DNA from: Burkholderia sp. lig30 | GTDB taxonomy: Bacteria > Pseudomonadota > Gammaproteobacteria > Burkholderiales > Burkholderiaceae | Assembly: GCF_000687455.2 (NCBI RefSeq) | Contig: NZ_JGVW01000064.1 | Coordinates: 1 to 64,000 of the forward strand | Direction: 5' to 3' | Length of the DNA: 64,000 nucleotides | Part shown: piece by piece, positions 18,131 through 27,874 of the stretch | How positions within the stretch are numbered: the stretch's first letter is position 1 | Layout: every line of letters starts with the position of its first letter | Position numbers and translations under genes: made by a program | Notes under the pieces: generated by a model | What the model was told of the DNA's origin: nothing | Seen by the model: the letters and a program-made list of their open reading frames with translations, nothing else | Database searches by the model: none

Positions 18131-19666
18131 TCACTCCATCGACAGTTGCAGGTGCAACTGAGATTTCCCCGACGCATCGCCGTTCGCGTCGCGGTCCGCC
18201 TGCGCGGACGGCGCGAGACGCGCGCGCTCGATGCCGTCGAGATACTCGGGCGTGATGTCGCCGGTGACGTAGTCGCCGTCGAAGCATGACGCCTCGAAGC
18301 GCTCGATCGACGGGTTGATGTCGCGCACCGCCTTTTTCAGGTCCTCGACGTCCTGATAGATCAGGTAGTCGGCGCCGATGATCTTCGCGACTTCCTCATC
18401 GGTGCGGCCGTGCGCGACCAGCTCGCCGCGCGTCGGCATGTCGATGCCGTACACGTTCGGGTACTTCACGGGCGGCGCCGCCGACGCGAAGATCACCGAC
18501 TTCGCGCCCGCGTCGCGCGCCATCTGCACGATCTCGTGCGACGTCGTGCCGCGCACGATCGAATCGTCGACGATCAGCACGTGCTTGTCCTTGAACTCGA
18601 TGCTCATCGCGTTGAGCTTCTGGCGCACCGACTTCTTGCGCACCGCCTGCCCCGGCATGATGAAGGTCCGGCCGACGTAGCGGTTCTTGAAGAAGCCTTC
18701 GCGATACTCGACGCCGAGCTTCGCCGCGACCTGCATCGCCGCCGGACGCGACGAATCGGGGATCGGCATCACGACGTCGATCGGCACGTTCGGCAGCTCG
18801 CGCTTGATCTTCTCGGCGAGGTAGTCGCCCATGCGCAGGCGCACGTTGTAGACGGGCACCCCGTCGAGGCACGAATCCGGGCGGGCCAGATACACGTACT
18901 CGAACATGCACGGGTTCAGGCGCGCGCTGGCCGCGCACTGCTGGCTGTGGAAGTTGCCGTCGTTGTCGATGAAGATCGCCTCGCCCGGCTTCACGTCGCG
19001 CACGAACTCGAAGCCGACGCCCTCGAGCGCGACCGATTCCGACGCCACCAGCCATTCGACGCCCTGCGCGGTTTCCTGCTTGCCGATGCACAGCGGGCGG
19101 ATGCCGAACGTGTCGCGGAACGCGAGCAGGCCATAGCCGGCGATCACCGACACGACCGCGTACGAGCCGCGCACGCGGCGATGCACGCCCGCGACCGCCT
19201 TGAACACGGCGGCCGGATCGAGCTCCATGCCGGAGCTGGAGAGCTGCAGCTCGTGCGCGAGCACGTTGAGCAGCACTTCGCTGTCGGAATGCGTGTTGAT
19301 GTGGCGGCGGTCGATCCGGAACATCTCGTCCTTCAACTGCTCGCAGTTGGTGAGATTGCCGTTGTGCGCGAGGACGACGCCGAACGGCGCGTTCACGTAG
19401 AACGGCTGGGCCTCTTCTTCGCTCGACGCCGAGCCGGCGGTCGGATAACGAACCTGGCCGATGCCGGCCGTGCCCGGCAGGCTGCGCATGTTGCGCGTGC
19501 GGAACACGTCGCGCACCAGGCCGTTCGCCTTGTACATGTGGAAAGTGCTGCCGTTCGCGGTCGCGATGCCCGCCGCGTCCTGACCGCGATGCTGCAGGAG
19601 CAGCAGGCTGTCATAGATCAGCTGGTTGACCGGGGATTGGGAGATAACGCCTACGATGCCGCACAT
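18131..19666 (-). CDS. purF: Amidophosphoribosyltransferase PurF
   Basis: First committed step of purine synthesis: PRPP plus glutamine to phosphoribosylamine. 511 aa, starting MCGIVGVISQSP, so the catalytic nucleophile Cys2 is exposed after Met removal and there is no propeptide (proteobacterial type without an Fe-S cluster). QHRGQDAAGI and HNGNLTN belong to the glutaminase domain; VLIVDDSIVRGTTSHEIV is the PRPP-binding loop of the C-terminal phosphoribosyltransferase domain. It follows cvpA, as in many proteobacteria. Confidence 0.97.
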   Translation of the reverse strand: MCGIVGVISQSPVNQLIYDSLLLLQHRGQDAAGIATANGSTFHMYKANGLVRDVFRTRNMRSLPGTAGIGQVRYPTAGSASSEEEAQPFYVNAPFGVVLAHNGNLTNCEQLKDEMFRIDRRHINTHSDSEVLLNVLAHELQLSSSGMELDPAAVFKAVAGVHRRVRGSYAVVSVIAGYGLLAFRDTFGIRPLCIGKQETAQGVEWLVASESVALEGVGFEFVRDVKPGEAIFIDNDGNFHSQQCAASARLNPCMFEYVYLARPDSCLDGVPVYNVRLRMGDYLAEKIKRELPNVPIDVVMPIPDSSRPAAMQVAAKLGVEYREGFFKNRYVGRTFIMPGQAVRKKSVRQKLNAMSIEFKDKHVLIVDDSIVRGTTSHEIVQMARDAGAKSVIFASAAPPVKYPNVYGIDMPTRGELVAHGRTDEEVAKIIGADYLIYQDVEDLKKAVRDINPSIERFEASCFDGDYVTGDITPEYLDGIERARLAPSAQADRDANGDASGKSQLHLQLSME

Positions 19667-19717
19667 GGCATGTCCTTCATGAATACAAAAACGGTTTCGT
19701 CCTGCCCGGCCGCGTCG

Positions 19718-20212
19718 TCAGACGCGCACGTACCGGGCCATGCCGTCGGGCAGGAGCGCCTTCAGCTCGTGCACACCCTGTTCGACAAGCGGACGCGAAA
19801 GCGCATTGCGCCAGAATTCCTCTTTGGGCAGTTCGGTCAGCCCGGCCGCCGCCGCCAGCAATACCACCAGCAGCACGCCCCGCACGAGGCCGAACATCAT
19901 GCCCAGCGAGCGATCGACGCCGCCGAGCCCGGTCGCCTGCGCGACGCGCGACAGCAGCGCATTCGCCACGCCGGCGACCAGCACCACGCCGATCACGAGC
20001 ACCGCGAACGCGACCACCCACTGCGTCAGCGCGCCGCCCGGCCAGGTGGCCGGAATGTACGGCTCGACGAGCCCGACGTAGCGGCTGGCGATCGCGATCG
20101 CCGCGATCCAGCCGATCAGCCCGAAAATCTCGGATACGAAGCCGCGCCACGCACCGCGCAGCGCCGACAACACAATTACCGCCAATACAGCGTAGTCAAA
20201 AGCAGTCAGCAT
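19718..20212 (-). CDS. cvpA: CvpA family membrane protein
   Basis: Inner-membrane protein, 164 aa, with about four hydrophobic segments (residues 5-22, 30-45, 62-88, 105-128). The start MLTAFDYAVLAVIVLSALRG.WRG and the motif following it match the colicin V production family; RSLGMMFGLVRGVLLV is also conserved. In proteobacteria cvpA is co-transcribed with purF and has been linked to bile and antimicrobial tolerance. It lies 51 bp ahead of purF and 7 bp after the upstream SPOR gene. Confidence 0.92.
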   Translation of the reverse strand: MLTAFDYAVLAVIVLSALRGAWRGFVSEIFGLIGWIAAIAIASRYVGLVEPYIPATWPGGALTQWVVAFAVLVIGVVLVAGVANALLSRVAQATGLGGVDRSLGMMFGLVRGVLLVVLLAAAAGLTELPKEEFWRNALSRPLVEQGVHELKALLPDGMARYVRV

Positions 20213-20219
20213 CGTGCGT

Positions 20220-21029
20220 TTACTGGGTCAGCCCCGCCTCGCGCACCTTCGCGATCGCGGCGGCAGCCGCAGCACGGTCGGCGAACGGCCCCGCACGCAA
20301 GAGTGTAGTCGTGCTGCCGTCAGCCTGCTTGCCGTGCTCGACGTAGGCGGGCACCCCCGCCGATTTCAATTTCGCGGCCCAGGCCTTGGCCGTCGCGCCA
20401 TCCTTGAACGCGCCGAGCTGCAACGCAAAGCGCGCGCCGGCCGGCGCCGACGGCGTCGCGGCATCGCCGTCGTCCGCGCCGGATGCGTCGACGCTGGCGA
20501 CAGCCGCCGGTGCGGGCACGGGCTTCGCCGCCGGCGCAGGCGCGGCAGGCTTTTGCGCCGCCCTGGGCGCCACGCTGGCGGTCATGTCGGGAGTGGGTGC
20601 CGGGGCCGGCCGCCTGACGGGCGGCACGGCGGCTGCGACGGGGGTATCCGACGCGGGCGGCGCCTCGTGCGCGACGCCCGCCTGCAGATCGGCGGTGTCG
20701 TCGTCACGCGGCGTGCGTGCCTGGTGTGCGGGCCGGCTCGGAATATCGATCGCGATGTCGTCGGTCACCGGCTTCGGGTGAGAGTCGAGCACCATCGGCA
20801 ACACGACGACGGCGGCCACGACGAGCGCGATCGCGCCGACGAGGCGGCGGCGCGCCCGTTGCTTTTCCGGAAGGGTCGGATCAAGGAGCAGCGTGTCGGT
20901 TTCCGGGCGCTCGGTGCGGCGCGCGCGCCGCTCGACACGCTCGGCGCGACCGTTTCGCGCGCCCCCGGTACGACTGCCGCGCCGGGTGGGCGCGTCGTCG
21001 CCTTTATTGCCGAACGAGAAGATTCCCAT
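20220..21029 (-). CDS. SPOR-domain protein (DedD-like)
   Basis: Cell-division-associated peptidoglycan-binding protein, 269 aa. A basic cytoplasmic N terminus is followed by one transmembrane helix (residues 65-80, LVGAIALVVAAVVVLPMVL), a Pro/Ala-rich periplasmic linker (residues 85-190), and a C-terminal SPOR domain (FALQLGAFKDGATAKAWAAKL...VRAGPF-type end). It sits between folC and cvpA, the usual location of dedD. SPOR domains bind denuded glycan strands at the septum. Confidence 0.88.
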   Translation of the reverse strand: MGIFSFGNKGDDAPTRRGSRTGGARNGRAERVERRARRTERPETDTLLLDPTLPEKQRARRRLVGAIALVVAAVVVLPMVLDSHPKPVTDDIAIDIPSRPAHQARTPRDDDTADLQAGVAHEAPPASDTPVAAAVPPVRRPAPAPTPDMTASVAPRAAQKPAAPAPAAKPVPAPAAVASVDASGADDGDAATPSAPAGARFALQLGAFKDGATAKAWAAKLKSAGVPAYVEHGKQADGSTTTLLRAGPFADRAAAAAAIAKVREAGLTQ

Positions 21030-21054
21030 GAATGGCTGAGTCCGAAACTGCCCG

Positions 21055-22365
21055 TCAGTGTTGCTGCGATTTACGATAGGCCATCACGCCCGCTACCGTA
21101 TGGAAACTGCCGAAAACTACGATTCTATCATTCTCGGACGCTCTTTCGAGTGCGTCGCGGAACGCGTCGGCCGGCGACGCGAAGCGGGTCACGCTGCGAT
21201 CCGCGCCATCCTCCACGCCCGCCTTGCGCAGCGCCGCTTCGAGCTGCCCGGCGGAGGCCGCGCGCGGCAGCGGCAGGTCGGTCACGCACCAGTGGTCGAT
21301 CTCGCCTTTCAGGTGCTGCAGCACGCCGTCGATGTCCTTGTCGTGCATCGCGCCGAACACCGCATAGGTGTACGGGAAATAGCCCATGTTGCCGAGATTC
21401 TGCGCGAGCACGGCCGCCGCATGCGGATTGTGCGCGACGTCGAGCACGATCGACGGCTTGCCCGGCAGCACCTGGAAGCGACCCGGCAGCTCGACGTTCG
21501 CGAGCCCGAGGCGGATGTCCTGCGCGGACACCGGCAGCTGCGCGCGCAACGCTTCGAGCGCGGCCAGCGCGGCGGACGCATTGATGAGCTGGTTCGCACC
21601 GCGCAGCGCCGGATACGCAAGCGCCGGGTAGCGCTTGTCGCGACCGAGGTAGCTCCATTGCTGACGCTCGGTGCCCGGCTGCGGCGCGTAGCGGAAGTCG
21701 CGCCCGACCAGCCACAGGTCGGCGCCGATCGCCTGCGCATGGTCGATCAGCGTCTGCGGCGCAGCCGGATCGCCACAGATCGCCGGCTTGCCCGGCCGGA
21801 AGATCCCGGCCTTCTCGAACCCGATCTGCTCGCGCGTGTCGCCGAGATACTCGGTGTGGTCGATGTCGATGCTCGTCACGATCGCGCAGTCGGTGTCGAT
21901 GATGTTGACCGCGTCGAGCCGGCCGCCGAGGCCGACTTCGAGGATCACCGCATCGAGCCCGCGCGACGCGAACAGGTGCAGGATCGCGAGCGTCGTGAAT
22001 TCGAAATAGGTCAGCGACACCGGCTCGGCCAGCGACAGGCGCGCGCGCTCGACGGCCTCGAAATGCGGCAGCAGCGCGTCGTCGCCGACGGGCTCGCCGT
22101 TCACCCTCGCCCGCTCGTTGAACGCGAGCAGGTGCGGCGACGTGTGGCAGCCGACCTTGTATCCGGCGCGCACGAGGATGGTCTCGAGAAACGCGCAGGT
22201 CGAGCCCTTGCCGTTGGTGCCGCCCACCGTGATGACGGGACACGTGAATTCGAGCCCGAGCGCGGCCTTGACCTTGCCGATCCGGGCAAGGCCCATGTCG
22301 ATGCCGACCGGGTGCGCGCTTTCGAGATGGGACAGCCACGCGTCGAGAGTGGGAAAAGTGCTCAT
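21055..22365 (-). CDS. folC: Dihydrofolate/folylpolyglutamate synthase FolC
   Basis: Bifunctional ligase adding glutamate to dihydropteroate and polyglutamate tails to folates. 436 aa from the ATG at 22365; the frame is open 11 codons further but MSTFPTLDAWL is the usual start. The P-loop TVGGTNGKGST, TSPHL and the Mur-ligase-like IDHTEYLGDT are visible, as is the C-terminal domain with DVAHNPHAA. It lies downstream of accD but after a strong terminator, so it probably has its own promoter or depends on read-through. Confidence 0.96.
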   Translation of the reverse strand: MSTFPTLDAWLSHLESAHPVGIDMGLARIGKVKAALGLEFTCPVITVGGTNGKGSTCAFLETILVRAGYKVGCHTSPHLLAFNERARVNGEPVGDDALLPHFEAVERARLSLAEPVSLTYFEFTTLAILHLFASRGLDAVILEVGLGGRLDAVNIIDTDCAIVTSIDIDHTEYLGDTREQIGFEKAGIFRPGKPAICGDPAAPQTLIDHAQAIGADLWLVGRDFRYAPQPGTERQQWSYLGRDKRYPALAYPALRGANQLINASAALAALEALRAQLPVSAQDIRLGLANVELPGRFQVLPGKPSIVLDVAHNPHAAAVLAQNLGNMGYFPYTYAVFGAMHDKDIDGVLQHLKGEIDHWCVTDLPLPRAASAGQLEAALRKAGVEDGADRSVTRFASPADAFRDALERASENDRIVVFGSFHTVAGVMAYRKSQQH

Positions 22366-22396
22366 CGGATCAATTCGTGAATCAGGACGACAACGC

Positions 22397-22441
22397 AAAA
22401 AAACGAAGCGCGCCGCCCGGCGGCAAAGCCGGACGACGCGC
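22397..22441 (-). terminator. Strong Rho-independent terminator after accD
   Basis: On the minus strand a 14-bp GC-rich stem (with two G-U pairs), arms at 22428-22441 and 22408-22421 around a 6-nt loop, is followed by TTCG and seven Ts. It lies between the accD stop and the folC start. Confidence 0.9.
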
Positions 22442-22467
22442 GGGCGACGGACACGCGTGACGCAGGA

Positions 22468-23340
22468 TCAGGCCAGCGCGTCGGCCGGCTGACGCTGCAG
22501 CAGCGCGAGCAGCTGGGCGATCTCGTCACGCATCTTGCGGCGGTCGATGAGCATGTCGACCGCGCCCGTCTTCACCAGGAACTCGGCGCGCTGGAAGCCT
22601 TCCGGCAACTTTTCGCGCACGGTCTGCTCGATCACGCGCGGGCCGGCGAAGCCGATCAGCGCCTTCGGCTCGGCGATCACGACGTCCCCGAGGAACGCGA
22701 AGCTCGCCGACACGCCGCCCATCGTCGGGTCGGTCAGCACCGAGATGAACGGCAGCTTCGCTGCCGCGAGCTTGGTCAGCATCGCGGTGGTCTTTGCCAT
22801 CTGCATCAGCGACAGCAGGCTTTCCTGCATCCGCGCGCCGCCCGATGCGGTAAAGCAGATGAACGGCACTTGCTGTTCCAGCGCGTTCTGCGCGCCGCGC
22901 ACGAAGCGCTCGCCGACGACCGAGCCCATCGAGCCGCCCATGAACGAGAACTCGAAGCACGCGGCGACGACGGGCAGCGTGTGGATCGCGCCGCCCATCA
23001 CCACCATCGCATCGGTTTCGCCGGTGTCGTCCATCGCTTCCTTCAGACGATCCGGATACTTGCGGCTGTCCTTGAACTTCAGCGAGTCGACCGGCAGGAT
23101 CTCCTGGCCGATCTCGTAGCGGCCTTCCGCGTCGAGCAGGCCGTCGAGGCGCTCGCGCGCGCCGATCCGCATGTGGTGATCGCACTTCGGGCACACGTGC
23201 AGGTTCGCATCGAGGTCGTTGCGGTACAACACGGCCTCGCAGGACGGACACTTGACCCACAGCCCTTCCGGAATGCCCTTGCGGCTTTTCGGATCGGTCT
23301 GCTTGATCTTCGGCGGCAACAGTTTGTCGAGCCAGCTCAT
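22468..23340 (-). CDS. accD: Acetyl-CoA carboxylase carboxyltransferase beta subunit AccD
   Basis: Carboxyltransferase beta chain that forms malonyl-CoA together with AccA. 290 aa. N-terminal zinc ribbon CPSC...CPKC (residues about 33-55) followed by the crotonase-like core with [10 protein letters not shown]-type motif ([19 protein letters not shown]), [16 protein letters not shown] and [12 protein letters not shown]. It lies about 60 bp after trpA, an arrangement common in proteobacteria. The malonyl-CoA it makes is also the extender for the polyketide synthase at the right end of the window. Confidence 0.97.
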   Translation of the reverse strand: MSWLDKLLPPKIKQTDPKSRKGIPEGLWVKCPSCEAVLYRNDLDANLHVCPKCDHHMRIGARERLDGLLDAEGRYEIGQEILPVDSLKFKDSRKYPDRLKEAMDDTGETDAMVVMGGAIHTLPVVAACFEFSFMGGSMGSVVGERFVRGAQNALEQQVPFICFTASGGARMQESLLSLMQMAKTTAMLTKLAAAKLPFISVLTDPTMGGVSASFAFLGDVVIAEPKALIGFAGPRVIEQTVREKLPEGFQRAEFLVKTGAVDMLIDRRKMRDEIAQLLALLQRQPADALA

Positions 23341-23401
23341 CGTATGGTTTCCTGTTCCGTGGCGGATCGGGCGGCATGCGCCCGGGCCCGCTTCATGTTG
23401 T

Positions 23402-24217
23402 TTATGCGGCCGTCTTGCCCGCGCCGTCCAGCGCGGCGCGCAGCTCGGCGATGAACGTCTTCAGCGCGGCGACGGCGGCCTCCGGCGCAGCCTCCTCGAG
23501 GAGCTGCACGAGACGGCTGCCGATCACGACGGCGTCCGACACCTCGGCCACCGCGCGCGCCGTCTGGGCGTCGCGGATGCCGAAGCCGACGCCGACCGGA
23601 ACCGGCACACGCGACTTGATGGTCGGGATTTTACCCGCAATGCTCGAAACATCCAGATTTCCGGAGCCGGTCACGCCCTTGAGCGACACGTAATACACGT
23701 AGCCGCTCGCGATCTTGCCGACTTCCGAGATACGTTCCTCGGTCGACGTCGGCGCGAGCAGGAAGATCGGATCGATCTGCGCGGCGCGCATCCGGTCGGC
23801 GAATACCGCCGCTTCCTCGGGCGGGTAATCGACGACCAGCACGCCGTCGACGCCGGCCGCCTTCGCCTCGGCGCCGAACGCGTCGACGCCCATCCGCTCG
23901 ATCGGATTCGCGTACCCCATCAGCACGACGGGCGTTTTCGCATCGCGCTCGCGGAAGCGCTTGACGTCGGCCAGCACGCTCCTGAGCGTCACGCCGCGTT
24001 CGAGCGCGCGCTCGGACGAGCGCTGGATGACCGGGCCGTCGGCCATCGGGTCGGAGAACGGCACGCCGAGCTCGATCACGTCGGCGCCGCCCTCGGCGAG
24101 CGCGTGCATGAAGTCGACGGTCTTCGCCGGATCGGGATCACCCGCGGTGATGAACGGGATCAGGCCCTTGCGGCCTTGTTCGGCGAGCGCGGCGAAGGTC
24201 TGCTTGATACGGGACAT
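23402..24217 (-). CDS. trpA: Tryptophan synthase alpha chain TrpA
   Basis: Cleaves indole-3-glycerol phosphate and channels indole to TrpB. 271 aa TIM barrel; [14 protein letters not shown]-type start ([15 protein letters not shown]), catalytic Glu in [19 protein letters not shown] with the second acid shortly after, and GSGNLD plus VGFGIRD phosphate-binding loops. It follows the methyltransferase gene by about 40 bp in the trpF-trpB-MTase-trpA run. Confidence 0.97.
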   Translation of the reverse strand: MSRIKQTFAALAEQGRKGLIPFITAGDPDPAKTVDFMHALAEGGADVIELGVPFSDPMADGPVIQRSSERALERGVTLRSVLADVKRFRERDAKTPVVLMGYANPIERMGVDAFGAEAKAAGVDGVLVVDYPPEEAAVFADRMRAAQIDPIFLLAPTSTEERISEVGKIASGYVYYVSLKGVTGSGNLDVSSIAGKIPTIKSRVPVPVGVGFGIRDAQTARAVAEVSDAVVIGSRLVQLLEEAAPEAAVAALKTFIAELRAALDGAGKTAA

Positions 24218-24256
24218 GGCAATTTTCCTCGATTCGTTCGCGATCGGCGGCGGGCA

Positions 24257-25096
24257 TCACGCATCCGCCGGCGCGGCAAGCGCGGCGACGCGCTCGCGCG
24301 CGATCGCGCAATAGCTTTCGTTGATCTCATAGCCGACGAAGTCGCGCCCCTGACGCGCGCAGGCCACCGCCGTCGTGCCGCTGCCCATGAACGGATCGAG
24401 CACGCGGCCGCCCGGCGGGCAGCTCGCGAGCACCATCCGCTCGATGATCTCGAGCGGCTTCTGGGTCGGATGGTCGACGCGCTCCGCGTGCTGCCGGTGC
24501 AGGCGCGAGACGGACCAGACGTCCTTCGGGTTATAGCCCATCTCCAGCCACTTGCTGCCTTCGAACAGCTTGCGCGAGCGGGCCTTCTTCGTGTCGGCGT
24601 CGTACGGGATGCGGACCGGATCGAGATCGAAGTAATACGCTTTCGATACCGCGAAAAAACCGATGTTGTCGTGCACCGACGTGAAGCGGCGCGTCGTGCC
24701 GCCCATGCTCGGCACGCGCCGGTCCCAGATGATCTCGTTGATCATCGTGAGCTTCGTCTTCAGGAAGCTGAAGATCTCCGGCGCATACTGCCACGTGCAG
24801 AACACGTACAGCGACCCGCTCGGCTTGAGCTTCGGGATCGCCAGCTCGAGCCATTCGCACGTCCAGGCGAGGTGTTCTTCGCCCGAGCGCTTGTCGGAAT
24901 CGTTGCCGTAATCCTTGCCGAGCCCGTAAGGCGGATCGGCGACGATCAGGTCGATCGACGCGTCGGGCAGGCGCGCGGCTTCGGTCAGGAAATCGCGGTT
25001 GAAGAGTTCGATGCCGGCGGGCAGCGCGCGCGGCGCGGCGACGGCAGCCGCCGCCCCCGCTTCGCTGGCCGCCGGATCTTCGATCAGGTCTCGCAT
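24257..25096 (-). CDS. Orphan beta-class DNA adenine methyltransferase inside the trp operon
   Basis: S-adenosylmethionine-dependent N6-adenine methyltransferase, 279 aa from the ATG at 25096 (an upstream extension reads through the trpB end and is ruled out). Catalytic motif IV DPPY is at residues 54-57, and the SAM-binding motif DPFMGSGTT is near the C terminus (about residue 235). The IV-then-I order defines the beta class (HinfI/CcrM type). No restriction gene is adjacent, so it is an orphan. It sits between trpB and trpA with gaps of about 10 and 40 bp and is probably co-transcribed. From memory, the B. cenocepacia protein at this locus is an orphan enzyme reported to methylate GTWWAC; this is recollection, not shown here. 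Confidence 0.9.
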   Translation of the reverse strand: MRDLIEDPAASEAGAAAAVAAPRALPAGIELFNRDFLTEAARLPDASIDLIVADPPYGLGKDYGNDSDKRSGEEHLAWTCEWLELAIPKLKPSGSLYVFCTWQYAPEIFSFLKTKLTMINEIIWDRRVPSMGGTTRRFTSVHDNIGFFAVSKAYYFDLDPVRIPYDADTKKARSRKLFEGSKWLEMGYNPKDVWSVSRLHRQHAERVDHPTQKPLEIIERMVLASCPPGGRVLDPFMGSGTTAVACARQGRDFVGYEINESYCAIARERVAALAAPADA

Positions 25097-25106
25097 CGGC
25101 GGGCTG

Positions 25107-26300
25107 TCAGAGTACGATGCCCGATCGCTCGGCGACCGTGTGCATGTCCTTGTCGCCGCGGCCCGACAGGTTGACGAGCAGGATCTTGTCCTTCGGCAGG
25201 GTCGGCGCGAGCTTGAGCGCATACGCGATCGCGTGGCTCGATTCGAGCGCCGGGATGATCCCTTCGATCCGGCAGCAATCGTGGAACGCCTTCAGCGCCT
25301 CGTCGTCGGTGATCGCGACGTACTGCGCGCGGCCGCTGTCCTTCAGCCATGCGTGCTCCGGGCCCACGCCCGGATAGTCGAGGCCTGCCGACACCGAATG
25401 CGTCTCGATGATCTGGCCGTTCTCGTCCTGCAGCAGGTACGTGCGGTTGCCGTGCAGCACGCCCGGGCTGCCGGCGATCAGCGACGCCGCGTGGTGGCCC
25501 GTCTCCAGACCGTCGCCCGCCGCCTCGACGCCGATCAGCTGCACCGACGCGTCGTCGATATACGGATAGAAGATGCCCATCGCGTTCGAGCCGCCGCCGA
25601 CGCACGCGATCACCGTATCCGGCTGCCGGCCGGCGAGCTCGGGCATCTGCACCTTGCACTCGTCGCCGATCACGCGCTGGAAGTCGCGCACCATCATCGG
25701 ATACGGGTGCGGGCCCGCGACCGTGCCGATGATGTAGAACGTGTTCTCGATGTTGGTGACCCAGTCGCGCATCGCCTCGTTGAGCGCGTCCTTCAGCGTG
25801 CGCGAGCCGGATTCGACCGGCACGACGGTCGCGCCGAGCAGCTTCATCCGGTAGACGTTGGACGCCTGGCGGCGCACGTCCTCTGCGCCCATGTAGACGA
25901 CGCATTCCATCCCGAAGCGCGCGCAGATCGTCGCGGTCGCGACGCCGTGCTGGCCCGCGCCGGTCTCGGCGATCACGCGGGTCTTGCCCATCCGCTTCGC
26001 GAGCAGCGCCTGGCCGATCACGTTGTTGATCTTGTGCGCGCCGGTGTGGTTCAGGTCTTCGCGCTTCAGGTAGATCTGCGCGCCGCCGAGCGTGTCGCTC
26101 CAGCGCTGCGCGTGATAGATCGGCGAAGGCCGGCCGACGAAGTGCTTGAGCTCGCGCTGGAATTCGGCGACGAAATCGGGATCGTTCTGGAATTTCGCGT
26201 AGGCGGCGCGCAACTCGTCCAGCGCGTGGATCAGCGTCTCCGCAACGAATACGCCGCCATAGGGGCCGAAATGGCCATGATCGTCAGGCAAGTTGTACAT
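25107..26300 (-). CDS. trpB: Tryptophan synthase beta chain TrpB
   Basis: PLP enzyme condensing indole with serine. 397 aa from the ATG at 26300 ([16 protein letters not shown] is the standard opening; the 17-codon extension is dropped). PLP lysine Lys90 in [20 protein letters not shown], and the phosphate-binding [10 protein letters not shown] loop. It is followed after 10 bp by the methyltransferase gene. Confidence 0.98.
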   Translation of the reverse strand: MYNLPDDHGHFGPYGGVFVAETLIHALDELRAAYAKFQNDPDFVAEFQRELKHFVGRPSPIYHAQRWSDTLGGAQIYLKREDLNHTGAHKINNVIGQALLAKRMGKTRVIAETGAGQHGVATATICARFGMECVVYMGAEDVRRQASNVYRMKLLGATVVPVESGSRTLKDALNEAMRDWVTNIENTFYIIGTVAGPHPYPMMVRDFQRVIGDECKVQMPELAGRQPDTVIACVGGGSNAMGIFYPYIDDASVQLIGVEAAGDGLETGHHAASLIAGSPGVLHGNRTYLLQDENGQIIETHSVSAGLDYPGVGPEHAWLKDSGRAQYVAITDDEALKAFHDCCRIEGIIPALESSHAIAYALKLAPTLPKDKILLVNLSGRGDKDMHTVAERSGIVL

Positions 26301-26360
26301 GATGTCGCTCTCATTCGGACGGTGCGCGCCCTGCTCCAGGCGGCCGCGCACCGGCTTGCA

Positions 26361-27065
26361 TCACCCGGCGTCCGCCGCGCGCACCGCGCGCACGAACGCC
26401 GCCATCCGGGCGTGATCCTTCACGCCCTTTGCGCCCGGCACTTCGATGCCGCTCGAGACATCGACCGCAAACGGACGCAGCTGACGGATCGCATCACCGA
26501 CGTTTTGCGCGTTCAACCCACCACTCAAAACGGCCCGACGCGCGAGCTCTGCAGGAATAAGTGACCAATCGAAGACCTTGCCGCTGCCGCCGTAGTCGGG
26601 CACGAGAGTGTCGAACAGGAGGCCGCGCGCTTTCGAATAATGAAGTGACGATTCTACCAAATCGGCCGACTGCGTCGAGGGCCCGACGCGCACCGCGCGC
26701 AGCCACGGCAGCCGGGCCGCGCGGCCGAGCGCGTCGCACTGCCCGGGGGTTTCGTCGCCGTGGAACTGCAGCAGCGTCAGCGGCACGTCGCGCACCACCG
26801 CCTCGATCTCGTCGACGGTCGCGTTCACGAACAGGCCGACCACCGACACGAACGGCGGCGCAAGCCGCGCCAGTTCGGCCGCCTGCGCGATCGTCACCGC
26901 GCGCGGGCTTTTCGGGTAGAACACGAGGCCGATCGCGTCGGCGCCGAGTGCCGCCGCGTGCTGGACATCCTCGGCGCGCGACAGGCCGCACAGCTTGATG
27001 CGCGTGCGTTGCGGCAACGCCGCGTCATCGGGCGCGGCAGTCGAAGGGAAAGCGTTGTCGGTCAT
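26361..27065 (-). CDS. trpF: Phosphoribosylanthranilate isomerase TrpF
   Basis: Amadori isomerase of tryptophan synthesis, 234 aa TIM barrel. [11 protein letters not shown] holds the catalytic Cys, the Asp lies in [19 protein letters not shown], and the end shows [14 protein letters not shown]. The ATG at 27065 overlaps the truA stop (ATGA), which fixes the start although the frame is open 110 codons upstream. trpB follows after 60 bp. Confidence 0.96.
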   Translation of the reverse strand: MTDNAFPSTAAPDDAALPQRTRIKLCGLSRAEDVQHAAALGADAIGLVFYPKSPRAVTIAQAAELARLAPPFVSVVGLFVNATVDEIEAVVRDVPLTLLQFHGDETPGQCDALGRAARLPWLRAVRVGPSTQSADLVESSLHYSKARGLLFDTLVPDYGGSGKVFDWSLIPAELARRAVLSGGLNAQNVGDAIRQLRPFAVDVSSGIEVPGAKGVKDHARMAAFVRAVRAADAG

Positions 27066-27874
27066 GACTGTCGATCCAGGTCGGCCCATACGTCGCTCCA
27101 CGGCACGCTGCCGAGCTGCGCGGGCGGGACGGCGAATTCCGCCGGATAGCCGACGTGGGCGAGATACAGCCCGTCGGCCATGAAAGTCGGCGCGGCGCGG
27201 TTGCGGTCGCGGCCGGCCAGCACGTCCGAGATCCACGCCGCCGGATAGCGCCCGCGCCCGACGGCGACGAGGCAGCCCATCAGGTTGCGAACCATGTGGT
27301 GCAGGAACGCATTGGCCCGGAACCGGAAATGAATGAAGTGCCCGGCGCGCCGGATGTCGATCTGATACAGGTGTTTGACCGGCGTCTTCGACTGGCATTC
27401 CGACGACCGGAACGCGGAAAAGTCGTGCTCGCCGATCAGCAGCGCCGCCGCCTCGCGCATCGCGTCATCGTCGAGCGGCGTGTGGATCCAGCCGGCCCGC
27501 GCCGCGAGCATCGGCGAACGCACCGGATGCACGTACAGCGCGTAGTAATAGGTGCGTTCGAACGCCGAGAAACGCGCATGGAATGCTTCCGGCATCGGCT
27601 TGGCCCACTGCACCGACACCGTCGACGGCAGGAACGCGTTCGTGCCGCGCACCCACGAAAAGTCCGCGCGGTCCAGCTCCGTGTCGAAGTGGACGACCTG
27701 GCCGAGCCCGTGCACGCCGGTGTCGGTGCGCCCTGCCACCGTGGTGTGCAGCGGCGCTTGCGCGAACTTGGCCAGCGCGCGCTCGAGCGCATCCTGGACC
27801 GTCTTGCCGTGCGGCTGCGATTGCCAGCCGCAAAACGCGGCACCGTCGTACTGAATGCCCAGCGCGATCCGCAT
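27062..27874 (-). CDS. truA: tRNA pseudouridine(38-40) synthase TruA
   Basis: Modifies U38-U40 in the anticodon arm. 270 aa; starts [18 protein letters not shown], catalytic Asp in the [16 protein letters not shown] motif, and [16 protein letters not shown] near the end. The ATG at 27874 overlaps the fimV stop (TGATG); a GTG one codon earlier is equally possible. It lies between fimV and trpF, with short overlaps on both sides, so it is translationally coupled. Confidence 0.97.
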   Translation of the reverse strand: MRIALGIQYDGAAFCGWQSQPHGKTVQDALERALAKFAQAPLHTTVAGRTDTGVHGLGQVVHFDTELDRADFSWVRGTNAFLPSTVSVQWAKPMPEAFHARFSAFERTYYYALYVHPVRSPMLAARAGWIHTPLDDDAMREAAALLIGEHDFSAFRSSECQSKTPVKHLYQIDIRRAGHFIHFRFRANAFLHHMVRNLMGCLVAVGRGRYPAAWISDVLAGRDRNRAAPTFMADGLYLAHVGYPAEFAVPPAQLGSVPWSDVWADLDRQS

